Source: Nocardioides sp. SLBN-35 (GTDB lineage Bacteria; Actinomycetota; Actinomycetes; Propionibacteriales; Nocardioidaceae). From it: a stretch of DNA of 64,000 nucleotides. The stretch lies in contig NZ_VFNU01000001.1 in assembly GCF_006715725.1 (NCBI RefSeq), positions 2,418,001 through 2,482,000 of the forward strand. Direction: 5' to 3'. Positions 50,215 through 60,445 of the stretch are shown piece after piece (the stretch's first letter is position 1; each line of letters begins with the position of its first letter). The translations under genes were made by a program, and so were the position numbers. Below the pieces are notes generated by a model. It had not been told where the DNA came from, searched no databases, and worked only from the letters and a program-made list of their open reading frames with translations.

Positions 50215-51243
50215 ATGCGCGTCGGAGTGCTGACCGGTGGCGGTGACTGCCCGGGCCTGAACGCCGTGATCCGGGCCGTGGTGCGCAAGGGGGTGAACGA
50301 GCACGGGTTCGAGTTCGTCGGCTTCCGTGACGGCTGGCGTGGACCTCTCGAGGGCGCGACGGTGCCACTCGGGATCGAGCAGTGCCGCGGGATCCTGCCG
50401 CGCGGCGGCACCATCCTCGGCTCCTCGCGGACCAACCCGTTCGCCATCGACGACGGCGTGCAGCGGATCAAGGACAACCTCGCCGCGGCCGGGGTCGACG
50501 CGCTGGTCGCGATCGGGGGCGAGGACACCCTGGGCGTCGCGACGAGGCTGGCCGACCTGGGGGTCGCGGTGGTCGGCGTACCGAAGACGATCGACAACGA
50601 CCTCTCCGGCACCGACTTCACCTTCGGCTTCGACACCGCGGTCAACATCGCCACCGAGGCGATCGACCGGCTGCACACCACCGCCGAGTCGCACCACCGG
50701 GTGCTCGTCGTCGAGGTGATGGGCCGCCACGCCGGCTGGATCGCGCTGCACGCCGGCATCGCCGGGGGAGCGAGCGCGGTGCTGATCCCCGAGGCCCCGT
50801 TCGACATCGAGGCCGTGTGCGCACATGTCGAGACCCGGTTCCGCAGCGAGTACTCGCCGATCATCGTCGTCTCCGAGGGCGCGGTCCCGGCCGACGGCAC
50901 CGGCATGACCCTGGTCAGCGGCGAGAGGGACGCCTTCGGGCATGTCCGCCTCGGCGGCATCGGCGATCGTCTCGCCCAGGAGATCGAGCAGCGCACCGGC
51001 AAGGAGGCGCGCGCCGTCGTCCTGGGCCACATCCAGCGCGGCGGCACGCCGTCCGCCTTCGACCGCTGGCTCGCCACCCGGTTCGGGCTGCAGGCGATCG
51101 ACGCGGTCGCTGACGGTGAGTACGGCGTGATGGTGGCGCTGCGCGGTACGTCGATCGTCCGGGTGCCCCTCGTCGAGGGCACCGGTGAGCTCAAGCTGGT
51201 CAGCCCGGCGGAGTACGCCGAGGCACAGGTGTTCTTCGGCTAG
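50215..51243 (+). CDS. pfkA: 6-phosphofructokinase with PPi-type active-site residues
   Basis: A 342-residue group III-type phosphofructokinase. The nucleotide loop is Gly-Gly-Gly-Asp-Cys-Pro-Gly near residue 8. Position 104 is Asp (Gly-Gly-Glu-Asp104-Thr-Leu) and position 124 is Lys (Pro-Lys124-Thr-Ile-Asp-Asn-Asp). In the family D104/K124 goes with pyrophosphate use, and G104 with ATP, as shown for Amycolatopsis versus Streptomyces enzymes. A PPi enzyme would be reversible and save ATP. TACGTT (50202-50207) lies seven bases before ATG. Confidence 0.93.
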   Translation: MRVGVLTGGGDCPGLNAVIRAVVRKGVNEHGFEFVGFRDGWRGPLEGATVPLGIEQCRGILPRGGTILGSSRTNPFAIDDGVQRIKDNLAAAGVDALVAIGGEDTLGVATRLADLGVAVVGVPKTIDNDLSGTDFTFGFDTAVNIATEAIDRLHTTAESHHRVLVVEVMGRHAGWIALHAGIAGGASAVLIPEAPFDIEAVCAHVETRFRSEYSPIIVVSEGAVPADGTGMTLVSGERDAFGHVRLGGIGDRLAQEIEQRTGKEARAVVLGHIQRGGTPSAFDRWLATRFGLQAIDAVADGEYGVMVALRGTSIVRVPLVEGTGELKLVSPAEYAEAQVFFG

Positions 51244-51247
51244 TCGG

Positions 51248-52453
51248 ATGCACGCCTGGCGGGCGCCCCGCGCCTTCGACGGTCACCGCTTCCTCGCCGG
51301 GGGAGCGACGGTGCTGGTCGAGGGCGACCGGATCGTCGGCGTCGAACCGGCGCACTTCGCGGTGCCGCACGACTGTCCCGTCACGACGTACGACGCAACG
51401 CTGATGCCCGGCCTCGTCGATGCCCACGTCCACCTGGTGTCCGACGGCAGTGTCGGCGCGCTCGAACGCGTCGGGGTCCAGGGCGACGACGAGATCGACG
51501 CCCAGGTCGCCCGGTCCCTTGCGGCACAGGCCGCCGCCGGTGTCACGACGGTCCGCGACCTCGGCGACCGCGACTACCGCACGCTGCCGTTCCGCGACGC
51601 CCCCGGACCGGGGACACCGCGCATCGTCGCCTCCGGGCCGCCGCTGACCACCCCGGGCGGGCACTGCCACTACCTCGGCGGCGCGGCTGCGAGCGACGAC
51701 GACCTGCGCGCTGCGGTGATCGAGCACGCCGAGCGCGGCGTGAACCTCGTCAAGGTCATGGCCGGTGGTGGCTTCCTCACCCCGGGCAGCGACATGATCG
51801 GTGCGCAGTTCGCGGTCGAGGCGCTGCGCCTGGTGGTCGACACCGCCCACGGCCTCGGTCTGCCGGTGCTCTCGCATGCCCACTCGGTGGTCGCGATCGA
51901 GGTCGCGCTCGACGCCGGCGTCGACGGCATCGAGCACTTCACGGGCGTCACGGAGAACGGCGCCGTGCTCAGCGACGACCTGCTCGAGCGCACCGCGGCG
52001 GCGGGCGTGGCCGTCGACCCGACGATGGGCAACGATCCAGCGGTGCTGGCCATGCTGCCGACACCACCGCCGGCGATCCTCGAGATCATGGCCCGCGTCG
52101 GGCTCGACATCGAGGCCTTCTTCGCCCAGCGGTACGTCGACGTCGGCCGGATGCGCGCCCACGGCGTACGGGTGGTGCCGGGTGTCGACGCCGGTGCCGC
52201 GCCGACGAAGGCGCACGGCAACGCGTGGCGGGCGGTGCTCGACCTGGCCACGGCCGGCTGGCCCCTGGACGAGGCGCTCGCCGCGGGGACCTCCGGGGCC
52301 GCCGACGCCTGCGGTCTCGGTGCGGAGACCGGGGCGCTGCGACCGGGGCTGGCGGCGGACCTGCTCGTGGTGGAGGGCGACCTGGCGGCCGATCCGGCGG
52401 CACTGGGACGTCCGCTCGACGTCCTGCTGCGCGGATCCCGGCTCAGCGGCTGA
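51248..52453 (+). CDS. Amidohydrolase family metal-dependent hydrolase
   Basis: A 401-residue TIM-barrel amidohydrolase. Metal ligands include H60 and H62 (Asp-Ala-His-Val-His), a likely carbamylated K169 (Leu-Val-Lys-Val-Met), H210/H212, H230 and a late Asp (Val-Pro-Gly-Val-Asp). It is like Xaa-Arg/Xaa-Pro dipeptidases and imidazolonepropionase-type enzymes. The start is four bases after the pfkA stop, so they may be co-transcribed. The substrate is not evident. Confidence 0.87.
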   Translation: MHAWRAPRAFDGHRFLAGGATVLVEGDRIVGVEPAHFAVPHDCPVTTYDATLMPGLVDAHVHLVSDGSVGALERVGVQGDDEIDAQVARSLAAQAAAGVTTVRDLGDRDYRTLPFRDAPGPGTPRIVASGPPLTTPGGHCHYLGGAAASDDDLRAAVIEHAERGVNLVKVMAGGGFLTPGSDMIGAQFAVEALRLVVDTAHGLGLPVLSHAHSVVAIEVALDAGVDGIEHFTGVTENGAVLSDDLLERTAAAGVAVDPTMGNDPAVLAMLPTPPPAILEIMARVGLDIEAFFAQRYVDVGRMRAHGVRVVPGVDAGAAPTKAHGNAWRAVLDLATAGWPLDEALAAGTSGAADACGLGAETGALRPGLAADLLVVEGDLAADPAALGRPLDVLLRGSRLSG

Positions 52454-53222
52454 GCGGGGACGCCGCGAGCTCCACGTCGACCACCAGGGCCCGGTGGTCG
52501 GAGAGCCGCATCCGGCGCGCCCGGGCGACCGCCGGGAGGGCGGGCTCGGCGAGGACGTGGTCGAGCTGCTCGACCGGCCGGTCGGCCGGGAAGGTCGGCT
52601 CCCCGCCCAGGGGGTGCAGGCCGGTCAGCCGAGCCGCGCGCCGGGTGCCCATGTTGAGGTCACCCGTCAGCAGGAGCGGACGTGGGGCGCCGGACAGCGA
52701 CCGCACCAGCCGCCGCAGCTGGTGTCCGTTCCACCATCGAACGAACGACAGGTGCGTCGTCGCCACCGTCAGCACGCCGCCAGCACCCTCGACGGTGGCG
52801 GCCACCGCGACCCGAGGCTCGTCGCGCACCCAGGTCGGCCGCGGCTGCCCGCCGAACCACATCGGGACCGGCGTCGTGACGGCCGGGAGCCGGACCACCT
52901 GCCAGCCGGTGACCGGGAGGCGGCTCAGCAGCGCGATGCCGTACGCCGCGTCGTGCGGCTGCTCGTCCCCGGTGGCCGCCGTCCAGGTCGCCCCCGGGCT
53001 GCCCGCGAGCGCGGCCACGAACCGGTGGTGGGGTGCGCCCATCGCCTCGGCGGCGAGCGCGGTGAGGTCGGCATGCCCGGAGCGCTGGAGCAGGTGGTCG
53101 ACCTCCTGCAGGGCGAGCACGTCCGCGTCGAGGTCGCGGATCGCGTCCTGCAGCACGCCCACGTCGACCTCGTGGTCGTGCTGGGTGCGACCGCCCAGGA
53201 TGTTGAAGGTCACGATCCGCAT
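52443..53222 (-). CDS. Endonuclease/exonuclease/phosphatase (EEP) family protein
   Basis: A 259-residue EEP hydrolase. The visible catalytic motifs are Thr-Phe-Asn-Ile near the N terminus, Leu-Gln-Glu-Val, Thr-Thr-His-Leu-Ser, Thr-Gly-Asp-Leu-Asn and the final Ser-Asp-His. It is like metal-dependent nucleases and sphingomyelinase-type phosphodiesterases. It has no signal peptide and is therefore probably intracellular. The 3' end overlaps the amidohydrolase by 11 bases, and the start faces a cluster of palindromic operators. Confidence 0.88.
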   Translation of the reverse strand: MRIVTFNILGGRTQHDHEVDVGVLQDAIRDLDADVLALQEVDHLLQRSGHADLTALAAEAMGAPHHRFVAALAGSPGATWTAATGDEQPHDAAYGIALLSRLPVTGWQVVRLPAVTTPVPMWFGGQPRPTWVRDEPRVAVAATVEGAGGVLTVATTHLSFVRWWNGHQLRRLVRSLSGAPRPLLLTGDLNMGTRRAARLTGLHPLGGEPTFPADRPVEQLDHVLAEPALPAVARARRMRLSDHRALVVDVELAASPLSR

Positions 53223-53228
53223 CCCGCC

Positions 53229-53271
53229 CGAGGTACCCGCCCGACTGCGCCGTACCCGGCCGGGTACCTCG
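53229..53271. promoter_or_regulatory. GTACCCG operator cluster in a divergent promoter region
   Basis: GTACCCG occurs at 53233-53239 and 53252-53258, and its complement at 53261-53267. The last two form the perfect 16-base palindrome GTACCCGGCCGGGTAC (53252-53267). Outer arms CGAGGTACCCG (53229-53239) and CGGGTACCTCG (53261-53271) also pair. The cluster lies between the divergent EEP (start 53222) and nucleotidyltransferase (start 53303) genes, so a dimeric regulator is plausible. Confidence 0.55.
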
Positions 53272-53302
53272 TGCTCCCCGGAGATGCGCGAGGTGATGAC
53301 GG

Positions 53303-53935
53303 GTGGTCGAGGCAGCGGAGGGTGTCGGTCGCTCCGGGCAGCTGCGGGAGGCGCTGAAGCTCGTGGCGGTGCTGCTGAAGGAGACCGGCGTGCCGTTCGC
53401 GCTCGCCGGCAGCTACGGCCTGTGGGCCCGGGGAGGCCCGGAGCCCGAGCACGACGTGGACTTCATGATCGCCGAGGAGGACGCCGCCCGCGTCGAGGAC
53501 GCGCTGGCCGAGAGCGGGCTGGAGGTCGTGCAGCCGCCGGAGGACTGGCTGTTCAAGGTGTTCGTCGAGGAGGCGATGGTCGACGTGATCTTCCGGGTGC
53601 GCAACGAGCCGATCGAGCGCTCCCGCTTCGCCGACGCCGACGAGATCGAGGTCGAGTCCGTGCGGATGCCGGTGCAGTCCGCGACCGTGTTGATGACCGA
53701 CAAGCTCGGGTCCCTGGAGGAGCACGCATGCGACTTCACGGCGGTGCTTCCCGTCGCGCGGGCGGTCCGTGAGCAGGTCGACTGGTCCGCCGTGGCGGCC
53801 GGGACGGCCGACAACCCCTTCGCCCGGGCGTTCCTGGGCCTGCTCGAGGCGCTCGGCGTCGCCGTCCCACCGGCCGCCGACATGCCGCAGGAGCCGGCAA
53901 ATGCTTCCGTTCCTCCACGGCCTGCGCGAAGGTGA
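53303..53935 (+). CDS. Nucleotidyltransferase-fold protein
   Basis: A 210-residue protein. The motif Gly-Ser-Tyr-Gly-Leu-Trp-Ala-Arg-Gly, then Glu-His-Asp-Val-Asp-Phe near residue 50, fits the Gly-Ser and Asp-X-Asp of nucleotidyltransferases such as aminoglycoside- or MNT/AbiEii-type proteins. The C-terminal half is helical. It starts with GTG. Neither an HEPN partner nor an antitoxin is next to it, so a toxin-antitoxin role is not supported. Function unknown. Confidence 0.75.
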   Translation: MVEAAEGVGRSGQLREALKLVAVLLKETGVPFALAGSYGLWARGGPEPEHDVDFMIAEEDAARVEDALAESGLEVVQPPEDWLFKVFVEEAMVDVIFRVRNEPIERSRFADADEIEVESVRMPVQSATVLMTDKLGSLEEHACDFTAVLPVARAVREQVDWSAVAAGTADNPFARAFLGLLEALGVAVPPAADMPQEPANASVPPRPARR

Positions 53936-53974
53936 GCTACGGAGTACCTCCAACCTCGGGAAGGGACGGCACCC

Positions 53975-55429
53975 ATGACGACGCAGACCACCGGCGCCGC
54001 GACGCCAGGACAGCAGGGACAACCGGAGCTGAAGCGGGTCCTCGGCCCCGGCCTGCTGCTGCTGTTCATCGTCGGCGACATCCTCGGTGCGGGCGTGTAC
54101 GCCGTCACCGGGCGCCTTGCCGGACAGGTCGGCGGGATCGCCTGGCTGCCGTTCCTGGTGGCGTTCGCGATCGCGACGCTGACCGCCTTCTCCTACCTCG
54201 AGCTGGTCACGAAGTACCCGCAGGCGGCGGGCGCCGCGCTCTACGCCCACAAGGCGTTCGGCATCCACTTCGTCACCTTCCTGGTGGCCTTCACCGTGGT
54301 CTGCTCCGGGATCACCAGCGCCTCGACGTCCTCGGGCCTGCTGGCCTCCAACCTGCTGATCGGGCTCGGCAACGACGCACCGGGCAACGGGCTGGTGCTG
54401 ACGGTGGCGCTGGCGTTCATGGTGCTGCTCGCGCTGATCAACCTGCGCGGCGTGGGCGAGAGCGTGAAGTTCAACGTCGTGCTCACCCTCGTCGAGATGT
54501 CGGCCCTGGCGATCGTGATCGGCATCGGCATCTACGTGATCGGCAAGGGTGACGGCAACCTCGACCGGATCACCGTCTTCGAGAGCCCGGACGACAAGGG
54601 CCTTTTCATGGCCGTCACGGTCGCGACCGCGATCGCGTTCTTCTCGATGGTCGGCTTCGAGGACTCGGTCAACATGGTCGAGGAGACCAAGGACCCGGAG
54701 CGGATCTTCCCGCGGATGATGCTCACCGGCCTCGGCATCGCGGTCGTCATCTACATGCTCGTCGCGGTCTCCGTCGTGGCGGTGATCCCCACCGACAAGA
54801 TCGGTGCGCCGACCAACGCCGAGGCGGGCATCCTCATCGACGTCGTCAAGCTCGGTGCCCCGGACCTGCCGATCGACGACTTCTTCCCGTTCATGACGGT
54901 GTTCGCGGTGGCCAACACCGCGCTGATCAACATGCTGATGGCCAGCCGGCTGATCTACGGCATGGCCCAGCAGCACGTGCTGCCGCCGGTGCTCGGCAAG
55001 GTCCTGCCGGGCCGCCGCTCGCCGTACGTCGCCATCGGCTTCACCACCCTGCTCGCCCTCGGCCTGATCACCTACGTCCGGCTCGGCTCCGAGAGCACCA
55101 TCGTCGGCTCGCTGTCCGGTACGACCGCGCTGCTGCTCCTCGCGGTCTTCACCATCGTCAACATCGCCTGCCTGGTCCTGCGTCGCGAGCCCCGTCGGCC
55201 GCACGCATTCCGGGCGCCGACGGTGGTGCCCGTCCTGGGTGCGATCCTGTGCGCCTACCTGCTCGGACCGTGGGCCCGGCTGGAGGCCGACATGATCCAG
55301 TACAAGATCGCCGCGGGCCTGCTCGGCCTCGGTGTCGTGCTCTGGTTGCTGACCCGGCTCTTCTACAAGCCCGAGGGCGGTCACTTCGCCGACATCGAGC
55401 ACATGGACGTCGATCCGACCGACGACTGA
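53975..55429 (+). CDS. APC-family amino acid permease
   Basis: A 484-residue transporter with about twelve helices. The first-helix Gly-Asp-Ile-Leu-Gly-Ala-Gly-Val-Tyr motif and Gly-Phe-Glu-Asp-Ser between helices 5 and 6 are typical of APC transporters, the latter near the substrate site. Probably amino acid uptake or exchange; substrate not evident. The ATG has an AAGGGAC ribosome site, and it is 39 bases after the nucleotidyltransferase gene. Confidence 0.92.
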   Translation: MTTQTTGAATPGQQGQPELKRVLGPGLLLLFIVGDILGAGVYAVTGRLAGQVGGIAWLPFLVAFAIATLTAFSYLELVTKYPQAAGAALYAHKAFGIHFVTFLVAFTVVCSGITSASTSSGLLASNLLIGLGNDAPGNGLVLTVALAFMVLLALINLRGVGESVKFNVVLTLVEMSALAIVIGIGIYVIGKGDGNLDRITVFESPDDKGLFMAVTVATAIAFFSMVGFEDSVNMVEETKDPERIFPRMMLTGLGIAVVIYMLVAVSVVAVIPTDKIGAPTNAEAGILIDVVKLGAPDLPIDDFFPFMTVFAVANTALINMLMASRLIYGMAQQHVLPPVLGKVLPGRRSPYVAIGFTTLLALGLITYVRLGSESTIVGSLSGTTALLLLAVFTIVNIACLVLRREPRRPHAFRAPTVVPVLGAILCAYLLGPWARLEADMIQYKIAAGLLGLGVVLWLLTRLFYKPEGGHFADIEHMDVDPTDD

Positions 55430-55449
55430 GCGGTGGGTACGATTGGGAG

Positions 55450-56780
55450 GTGAGCAGCCTTCCGTCCCTCGAGCAGTTGCACGCCATCGGAGCGAAGCAG
55501 CAGCCGTCGTACGACGACCCCGCGGCCCTGGCCGCGACCGTCGAGCGACTGCGCACGCTGCCCCCGCTGGTGTTTGCGGGCGAGTGCGACGAGCTGAAGG
55601 CCAAGATCGCGGCGGCCAGCCGCGGCGAGGCCTTCCTGCTCCAGGGCGGCGACTGCGCCGAGACCTTCGTCGACGCCACCGCCGACAACACCCGCAACAA
55701 GCTGCGGGTGCTGCTGCAGATGGCTGTCGTGCTGACCTACGCCGCGTCGGTGCCGGTCGTCAAGGTCGGGCGCCTCGCGGGCCAGTACGCCAAGCCCCGC
55801 TCGTCGGACACCGAGACCCGTGGCGAGGTCACCCTGCCGGCCTACCGCGGCGACGCGGTCAACGGCTTCGAGTTCACCCCCGAGTCGCGCCGTCCCGACC
55901 CGCAGCGCCTGCTCGACGTCTACCACGCGTCGGCGTCCACGCTGAACCTCGTGCGCGCCTTCACGACGGGTGGCTACGCCGACCTGCGCCAGGTGCACAC
56001 CTGGAACTCCGAGTTCGTCCGCAACAGCCCCGTGGGCCAGCACTACGAGGCGATGGCCGCCGAGATCGACCGTGCGCTGACCTTCATGAAGGCCATCGGC
56101 GCCGACCCGGAGGAGTTCCACCGGGTCGACTTCTACTCCTCCCACGAGGCGCTCCTGCTCGAGTACGAGCACGCCATGACCCGCATCGACTCGCGCACCG
56201 AGAAGCCCTACAACGTCTCGGGCCACATGGTGTGGATCGGCGAGCGCACCCGCCAGCTCGAGGGTGCGCATGTCGAGTACTTCCGCCACATCAGCAACCC
56301 GATCGGCTGCAAGCTCGGCCCGACGGCGACCGCCGACGACGCGCTCGCCCTCGCCGCGAAGCTCAACCCGACCAACGAGCCGGGCCGGCTGACCTTCATC
56401 ACCCGCTTCGGCGCGGGCAAGATCCGCGACGGCCTGCCGGCGCTGGTCGAGAAGGTCACCGCCGAGGGCGTCGACGTGGCCTGGGTGTGCGACGCCATGC
56501 ACGGCAACACCTTCGAGGCGTCCAACGGCTACAAGACCCGCCGCTTCGAGGACGTCCTCGACGAGGTGCAGGGCTTCTTCGACGTGCACCGCGCGCTCGG
56601 TACGGTCCCGGCCGGCATCCTCGTCGAGAACACCGGCGACGACGTCACCGAGATCGTCGGCGGCGGCGAGGAGCTCGACGAGCAGGGCCTGGCCCACCGC
56701 TACGAGTCGGTCGTCGACCCGCGCCTCAACCGGGTGCAGTCGCTGGAGCTGGCCTTCCAGGTCGCGGGCATGCTGCGCTC

Positions 56781-56784
<4 letters not shown>
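55450..56784 (+). CDS. aroG: Class II 3-deoxy-7-phosphoheptulonate synthase
   Basis: A 444-residue plant-type DAHP synthase, the entry step of the shikimate pathway, making DAHP from PEP and erythrose-4-phosphate. The metal-binding cysteine is in Gly-Gly-Asp-Cys69-Ala-Glu. Lys-Pro-Arg-Ser and later His-Met-Val-Trp-Ile-Gly-Glu-Arg-Thr motifs are present. It corresponds to M. tuberculosis Rv2178c. GTG start at 55450 is only six bases after TACGAT (55438-55443), so transcription is likely leaderless. It overlaps the lyase gene by GTGA. Confidence 0.95.
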
Positions 56785-57782
<998 letters not shown>

Positions 57783-57808
57783 TCCGAGGCTTCGGGCGAG
57801 GACGGACG

Positions 57809-58837
57809 TTACGCGGGAGCGCCGCGGAAGCGGACGTCGCTGATCGCGGTGAAGTCGCGGCCGTTCGGGCCCTTGCCGGGCGCGCTCACCTCGACGAGGT
57901 GGAGCACCACCCTCGTGGTCGCCACCGGTCCGACCGGCTGCAGCTGCACGCTCTGCCGGTCGCCGAGCTCCTGGGTGATCCGGGTGCCGTCGTCGAACTC
58001 CCACTGCACGGCGCGGATCCGCCGGTTGCCGCGGTACCAGTTGTCGCCGCCGTCGACCTTGGCGTAGCCGTTGACCAGGCCCACCTCGGTGAGCACGATC
58101 TCCTTGCCGAGGTCGAAGACGAGCGTCGCGCCCGTCCCGTCGCCGGGCATCCGCCAGGCCGTGCGGGGCTTGCCGTCGAGCATGTTGCCGGCGTCGTAGG
58201 TGACCGGGCGGTTCTGCCGGTCGCGTGAGGCGGGCGCGGTGGCGGGGACCTCGGCCTTCGCGGTCCCGGTCAGGTCGCGCAGGTCGGCCGTCGCCGGCGG
58301 CTCGACCGGCCCGCCCGTGCCCGTGCTGTCGGGCAGCGGCTCGTCGGATCCGTCTGGGCTCTGCGGCGTGGTCGGGTCGGCGTCGTCGGTGCGCTGCTCC
58401 TGGCCCGACCCGTCCGTGGCGTCGCCGTCACCGTCACCACCGGCGCTGACCAGCAGGAAAGCGCCGATCCCGGCGACCAGCGCGAGGACCACGACGCCGA
58501 GCAGCCAGGGCAGCCATGGCGTGCCCGAGCGCTCGCGGGGCGCCGGTCCCTGCGCCGGCGGGACGGACGGAGGCGCCGGCACGGCCACCTGGGTCACCGC
58601 GGCCGGCGGCGCCGCCGGGGGCGGACCGGACGGTCCGGGGGGCGCGGTCGGGGCGTCGGCGTACAGCGGATAGCGGGCCGCGGGCGGCAGCTGGCCGGTC
58701 GGCGGGGGTACGACGGGCGCGCTCGTGGCGGGCGCCGCCTCCGGGTGCCGGCCGGGAACGGGCTGTCCGCAGTTCGTGCAGAACCGGCCGACCCCGAGCT
58801 CGTGCCCGCAGCTGGTGCAGTGCGTCGGGGTGGTCAT
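57809..58837 (-). CDS. Zinc-ribbon, membrane and discoidin-like domain protein
   Basis: A 342-residue protein. An N-terminal zinc ribbon has Cys-Thr-Ser-Cys-Gly and Cys-Thr-Asn-Cys-Gly. A Pro/Ala-rich linker (about 30-110) leads to a membrane helix (about 115-137). The extracytoplasmic C-terminal domain (about 190-340) resembles the discoidin-like 'NADase-type glycan-binding' domain, with Asp-Gly-Lys-Pro-Arg-Thr-Ala-Trp and Leu-Val-Asn-Gly-Tyr. It may sense glycan or assemble surface proteins. The ATG at 58837 is just before the ribbon; one at 58888 is possible. Confidence 0.8.
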   Translation of the reverse strand: MTTPTHCTSCGHELGVGRFCTNCGQPVPGRHPEAAPATSAPVVPPPTGQLPPAARYPLYADAPTAPPGPSGPPPAAPPAAVTQVAVPAPPSVPPAQGPAPRERSGTPWLPWLLGVVVLALVAGIGAFLLVSAGGDGDGDATDGSGQEQRTDDADPTTPQSPDGSDEPLPDSTGTGGPVEPPATADLRDLTGTAKAEVPATAPASRDRQNRPVTYDAGNMLDGKPRTAWRMPGDGTGATLVFDLGKEIVLTEVGLVNGYAKVDGGDNWYRGNRRIRAVQWEFDDGTRITQELGDRQSVQLQPVGPVATTRVVLHLVEVSAPGKGPNGRDFTAISDVRFRGAPA

Positions 58838-58901
58838 CGCGGGGCTCACCGTACCCCGACGAACTGGTGAGGTGTCAGAACCGGTCATCAGGTGTGCACT
58901 C

Positions 58902-58957
58902 AGCCTGGATCCACCGGTGGCTGGCTACTACGCGCCACCCACCGGTGGATCCAGGCT
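58902..58957. repeat. 56-bp element with 19-bp perfect terminal inverted repeats
   Basis: AGCCTGGATCCACCGGTGG (58902-58920) and its exact complement (58939-58957) bracket the core CTGGCTACTACGCGCCAC. It shares ends and the CTACTACGCG core with the 161-bp element at 44578-44738, and looks like a shortened copy. Its last base is the final base of the SRPBCC stop codon. It lies in the 119-base gap before the zinc-ribbon gene. Confidence 0.88.
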
Positions 58958-59439
58958 CAGCCCGCGAGCGCGCGTCGGCAGGCCTCCGCCTCGATGTCCT
59001 CCAGGTCGTGCTCGAGCACCTTGCGGGTGCGGTCGTAGCTGAAGCCGCCGAACATCGCCCACATCGCCCGCGAGAGCGCCGAGCGGTGGCTCATCTCGAC
59101 CGTCGTGGTCATCGCCAGCCTGGTGCCGGTCGCCTCCGGCCCGGACGGGGTGAGGCGGTAGGCGGTGCGGATGATGTCGTTGCCGACCTCCGCCTCGACG
59201 ACGGTACGGCGCTCCGGCTCGGACTCGACGACCTGGATCTGCTCGGGTCCGTGGTGGCCGAACAGGGTCCGGCGCTCGCGCCAGGTGGTGCCGACGTCGT
59301 ACCCGCCCTCGGTGAGCACCTCGCTCTCGCTGACGCTGCGCAGCACGTCGGGGGCGTGGGCGACGTCGGTGATGACGTCCCACACCTGCGCCGGCGGGGC
59401 GGGGATGGTGCTGTGCACGTGGATGATGTGACCGGCCAT
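58957..59439 (-). CDS. SRPBCC family protein (second)
   Basis: A 160-residue helix-grip protein. The N terminus begins with Ile-Ile-His-Val-His-Ser-Thr, then Pro-Ala-Pro-Pro-Ala-Gln-Val-Trp-Asp-Val-Ile-Thr, a classic SRPBCC opening. A long C-terminal helix closes the cavity. It is a ligand-binding or cyclase-like protein of unknown ligand. The ATG at 59439 was chosen over an upstream ATG at 59475 because it starts at the conserved core. It is not closely related to that at 38187. Confidence 0.83.
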   Translation of the reverse strand: MAGHIIHVHSTIPAPPAQVWDVITDVAHAPDVLRSVSESEVLTEGGYDVGTTWRERRTLFGHHGPEQIQVVESEPERRTVVEAEVGNDIIRTAYRLTPSGPEATGTRLAMTTTVEMSHRSALSRAMWAMFGGFSYDRTRKVLEHDLEDIEAEACRRALAG

Positions 59440-59515
59440 GGTGACTCCCGTGGGTTGGGTTCCCCCACTGCCCATGGTGCGCCTGCCCGGCCGGCTTGAC
59501 CACCCCCTCGTCCGC

Positions 59516-60445
59516 TCACACCGCGAGGTGGGTGACCTCGCCCTCGACGTGGCGGCGGGGGACCAGTTCGACGACGAGCATCGCGGCGAGCACCAGCAGG
59601 CCGCCGCCGAGCATCCGCACGGTCAGCGACTCGCCGCCGAGCAGCACGGCGAAGAACGCCGCGAACACCGGCTCCATGCTCATGATGATCGCGCTGCGCG
59701 TCGCCGGCAGGTGGGCCTGCGCCCAGGTCTGCGCGAGCAGCGCCGCGGCGCCGGCGAACAGCGCCATGTAGACCAGGTTCAGCCAGTCGGTACCGCGCTC
59801 GGGCAGCACGATGCCCGGCTCGCCGGAGACCAGCGCCGCGACCAGGCAGATCGCGGCGATGACCAGGATCTGCAGGATCGACATGCCCAGCGCGTCGGCC
59901 GGGCGGGACCAGGCGCCGAGGGCGACGATGTGCGCGGCGTACAGCAGGGCGGCGACCAGGGTGATCGCCTCGCCGTACCCGATCGAGAAGCCGTCGAGGG
60001 TGAGCACGCCGAGCCCGGTGGTGGCGAGCACGACCGCGCCCCAGGTGGCCGGGGTGATCCGGGACTTCAGCACCACGGCGGCGAACAGCGGCGTCGCGAC
60101 GACGTACAGGCCCGTGATGAAGCCGGACACGCTGGCCGGCGTGTGCGCGAGTCCCGCGGTCTGCAGGATCTGGCCGACGCCGTAGAGAGCGCCGAGCACG
60201 AGCGCCCGGCGGCGTACGTCGGGCGCGAGCCGTGCCACCGCCCGCGGCGCGATGAGCAGCATGGCGCCCCCGGCGATCAGGAAGCGCACGGCCAGGAAGT
60301 CGACGGTCGGCACCCGCTCGAGCAGGTCCTTGATCAGGAAGAAGGTCGAGCCCCAGCACGCCGTCATGGCGAGCAGGGCGAGCGTCGCCAGGAGGGCGGT
60401 ACGACGAGAGGTGCTGCCGTTGACCGCGGAGGGGTCAGACGACAT
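59516..60445 (-). CDS. EamA/DMT-family transporter
   Basis: A 309-residue drug/metabolite transporter with ten helices in two EamA repeats. The Trp-Gly-Ser-Thr-Phe motif in helix 1 and Met-Glu-Pro-Val-Phe-Ala-Ala in helix 9 are typical. It probably exports an amino acid or small metabolite. The start overlaps the end of the upstream kinase gene by 11 bases, so they are translated from one message. Confidence 0.9.
   Translation of the reverse strand: MSSDPSAVNGSTSRRTALLATLALLAMTACWGSTFFLIKDLLERVPTVDFLAVRFLIAGGAMLLIAPRAVARLAPDVRRRALVLGALYGVGQILQTAGLAHTPASVSGFITGLYVVATPLFAAVVLKSRITPATWGAVVLATTGLGVLTLDGFSIGYGEAITLVAALLYAAHIVALGAWSRPADALGMSILQILVIAAICLVAALVSGEPGIVLPERGTDWLNLVYMALFAGAAALLAQTWAQAHLPATRSAIIMSMEPVFAAFFAVLLGGESLTVRMLGGGLLVLAAMLVVELVPRRHVEGEVTHLAV

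Noticed and set aside
53303..53935. MNT/HEPN or AbiEii toxin-antitoxin system
   Set aside because: No partner gene is adjacent on either side; the transporter and hydrolase do not fit.
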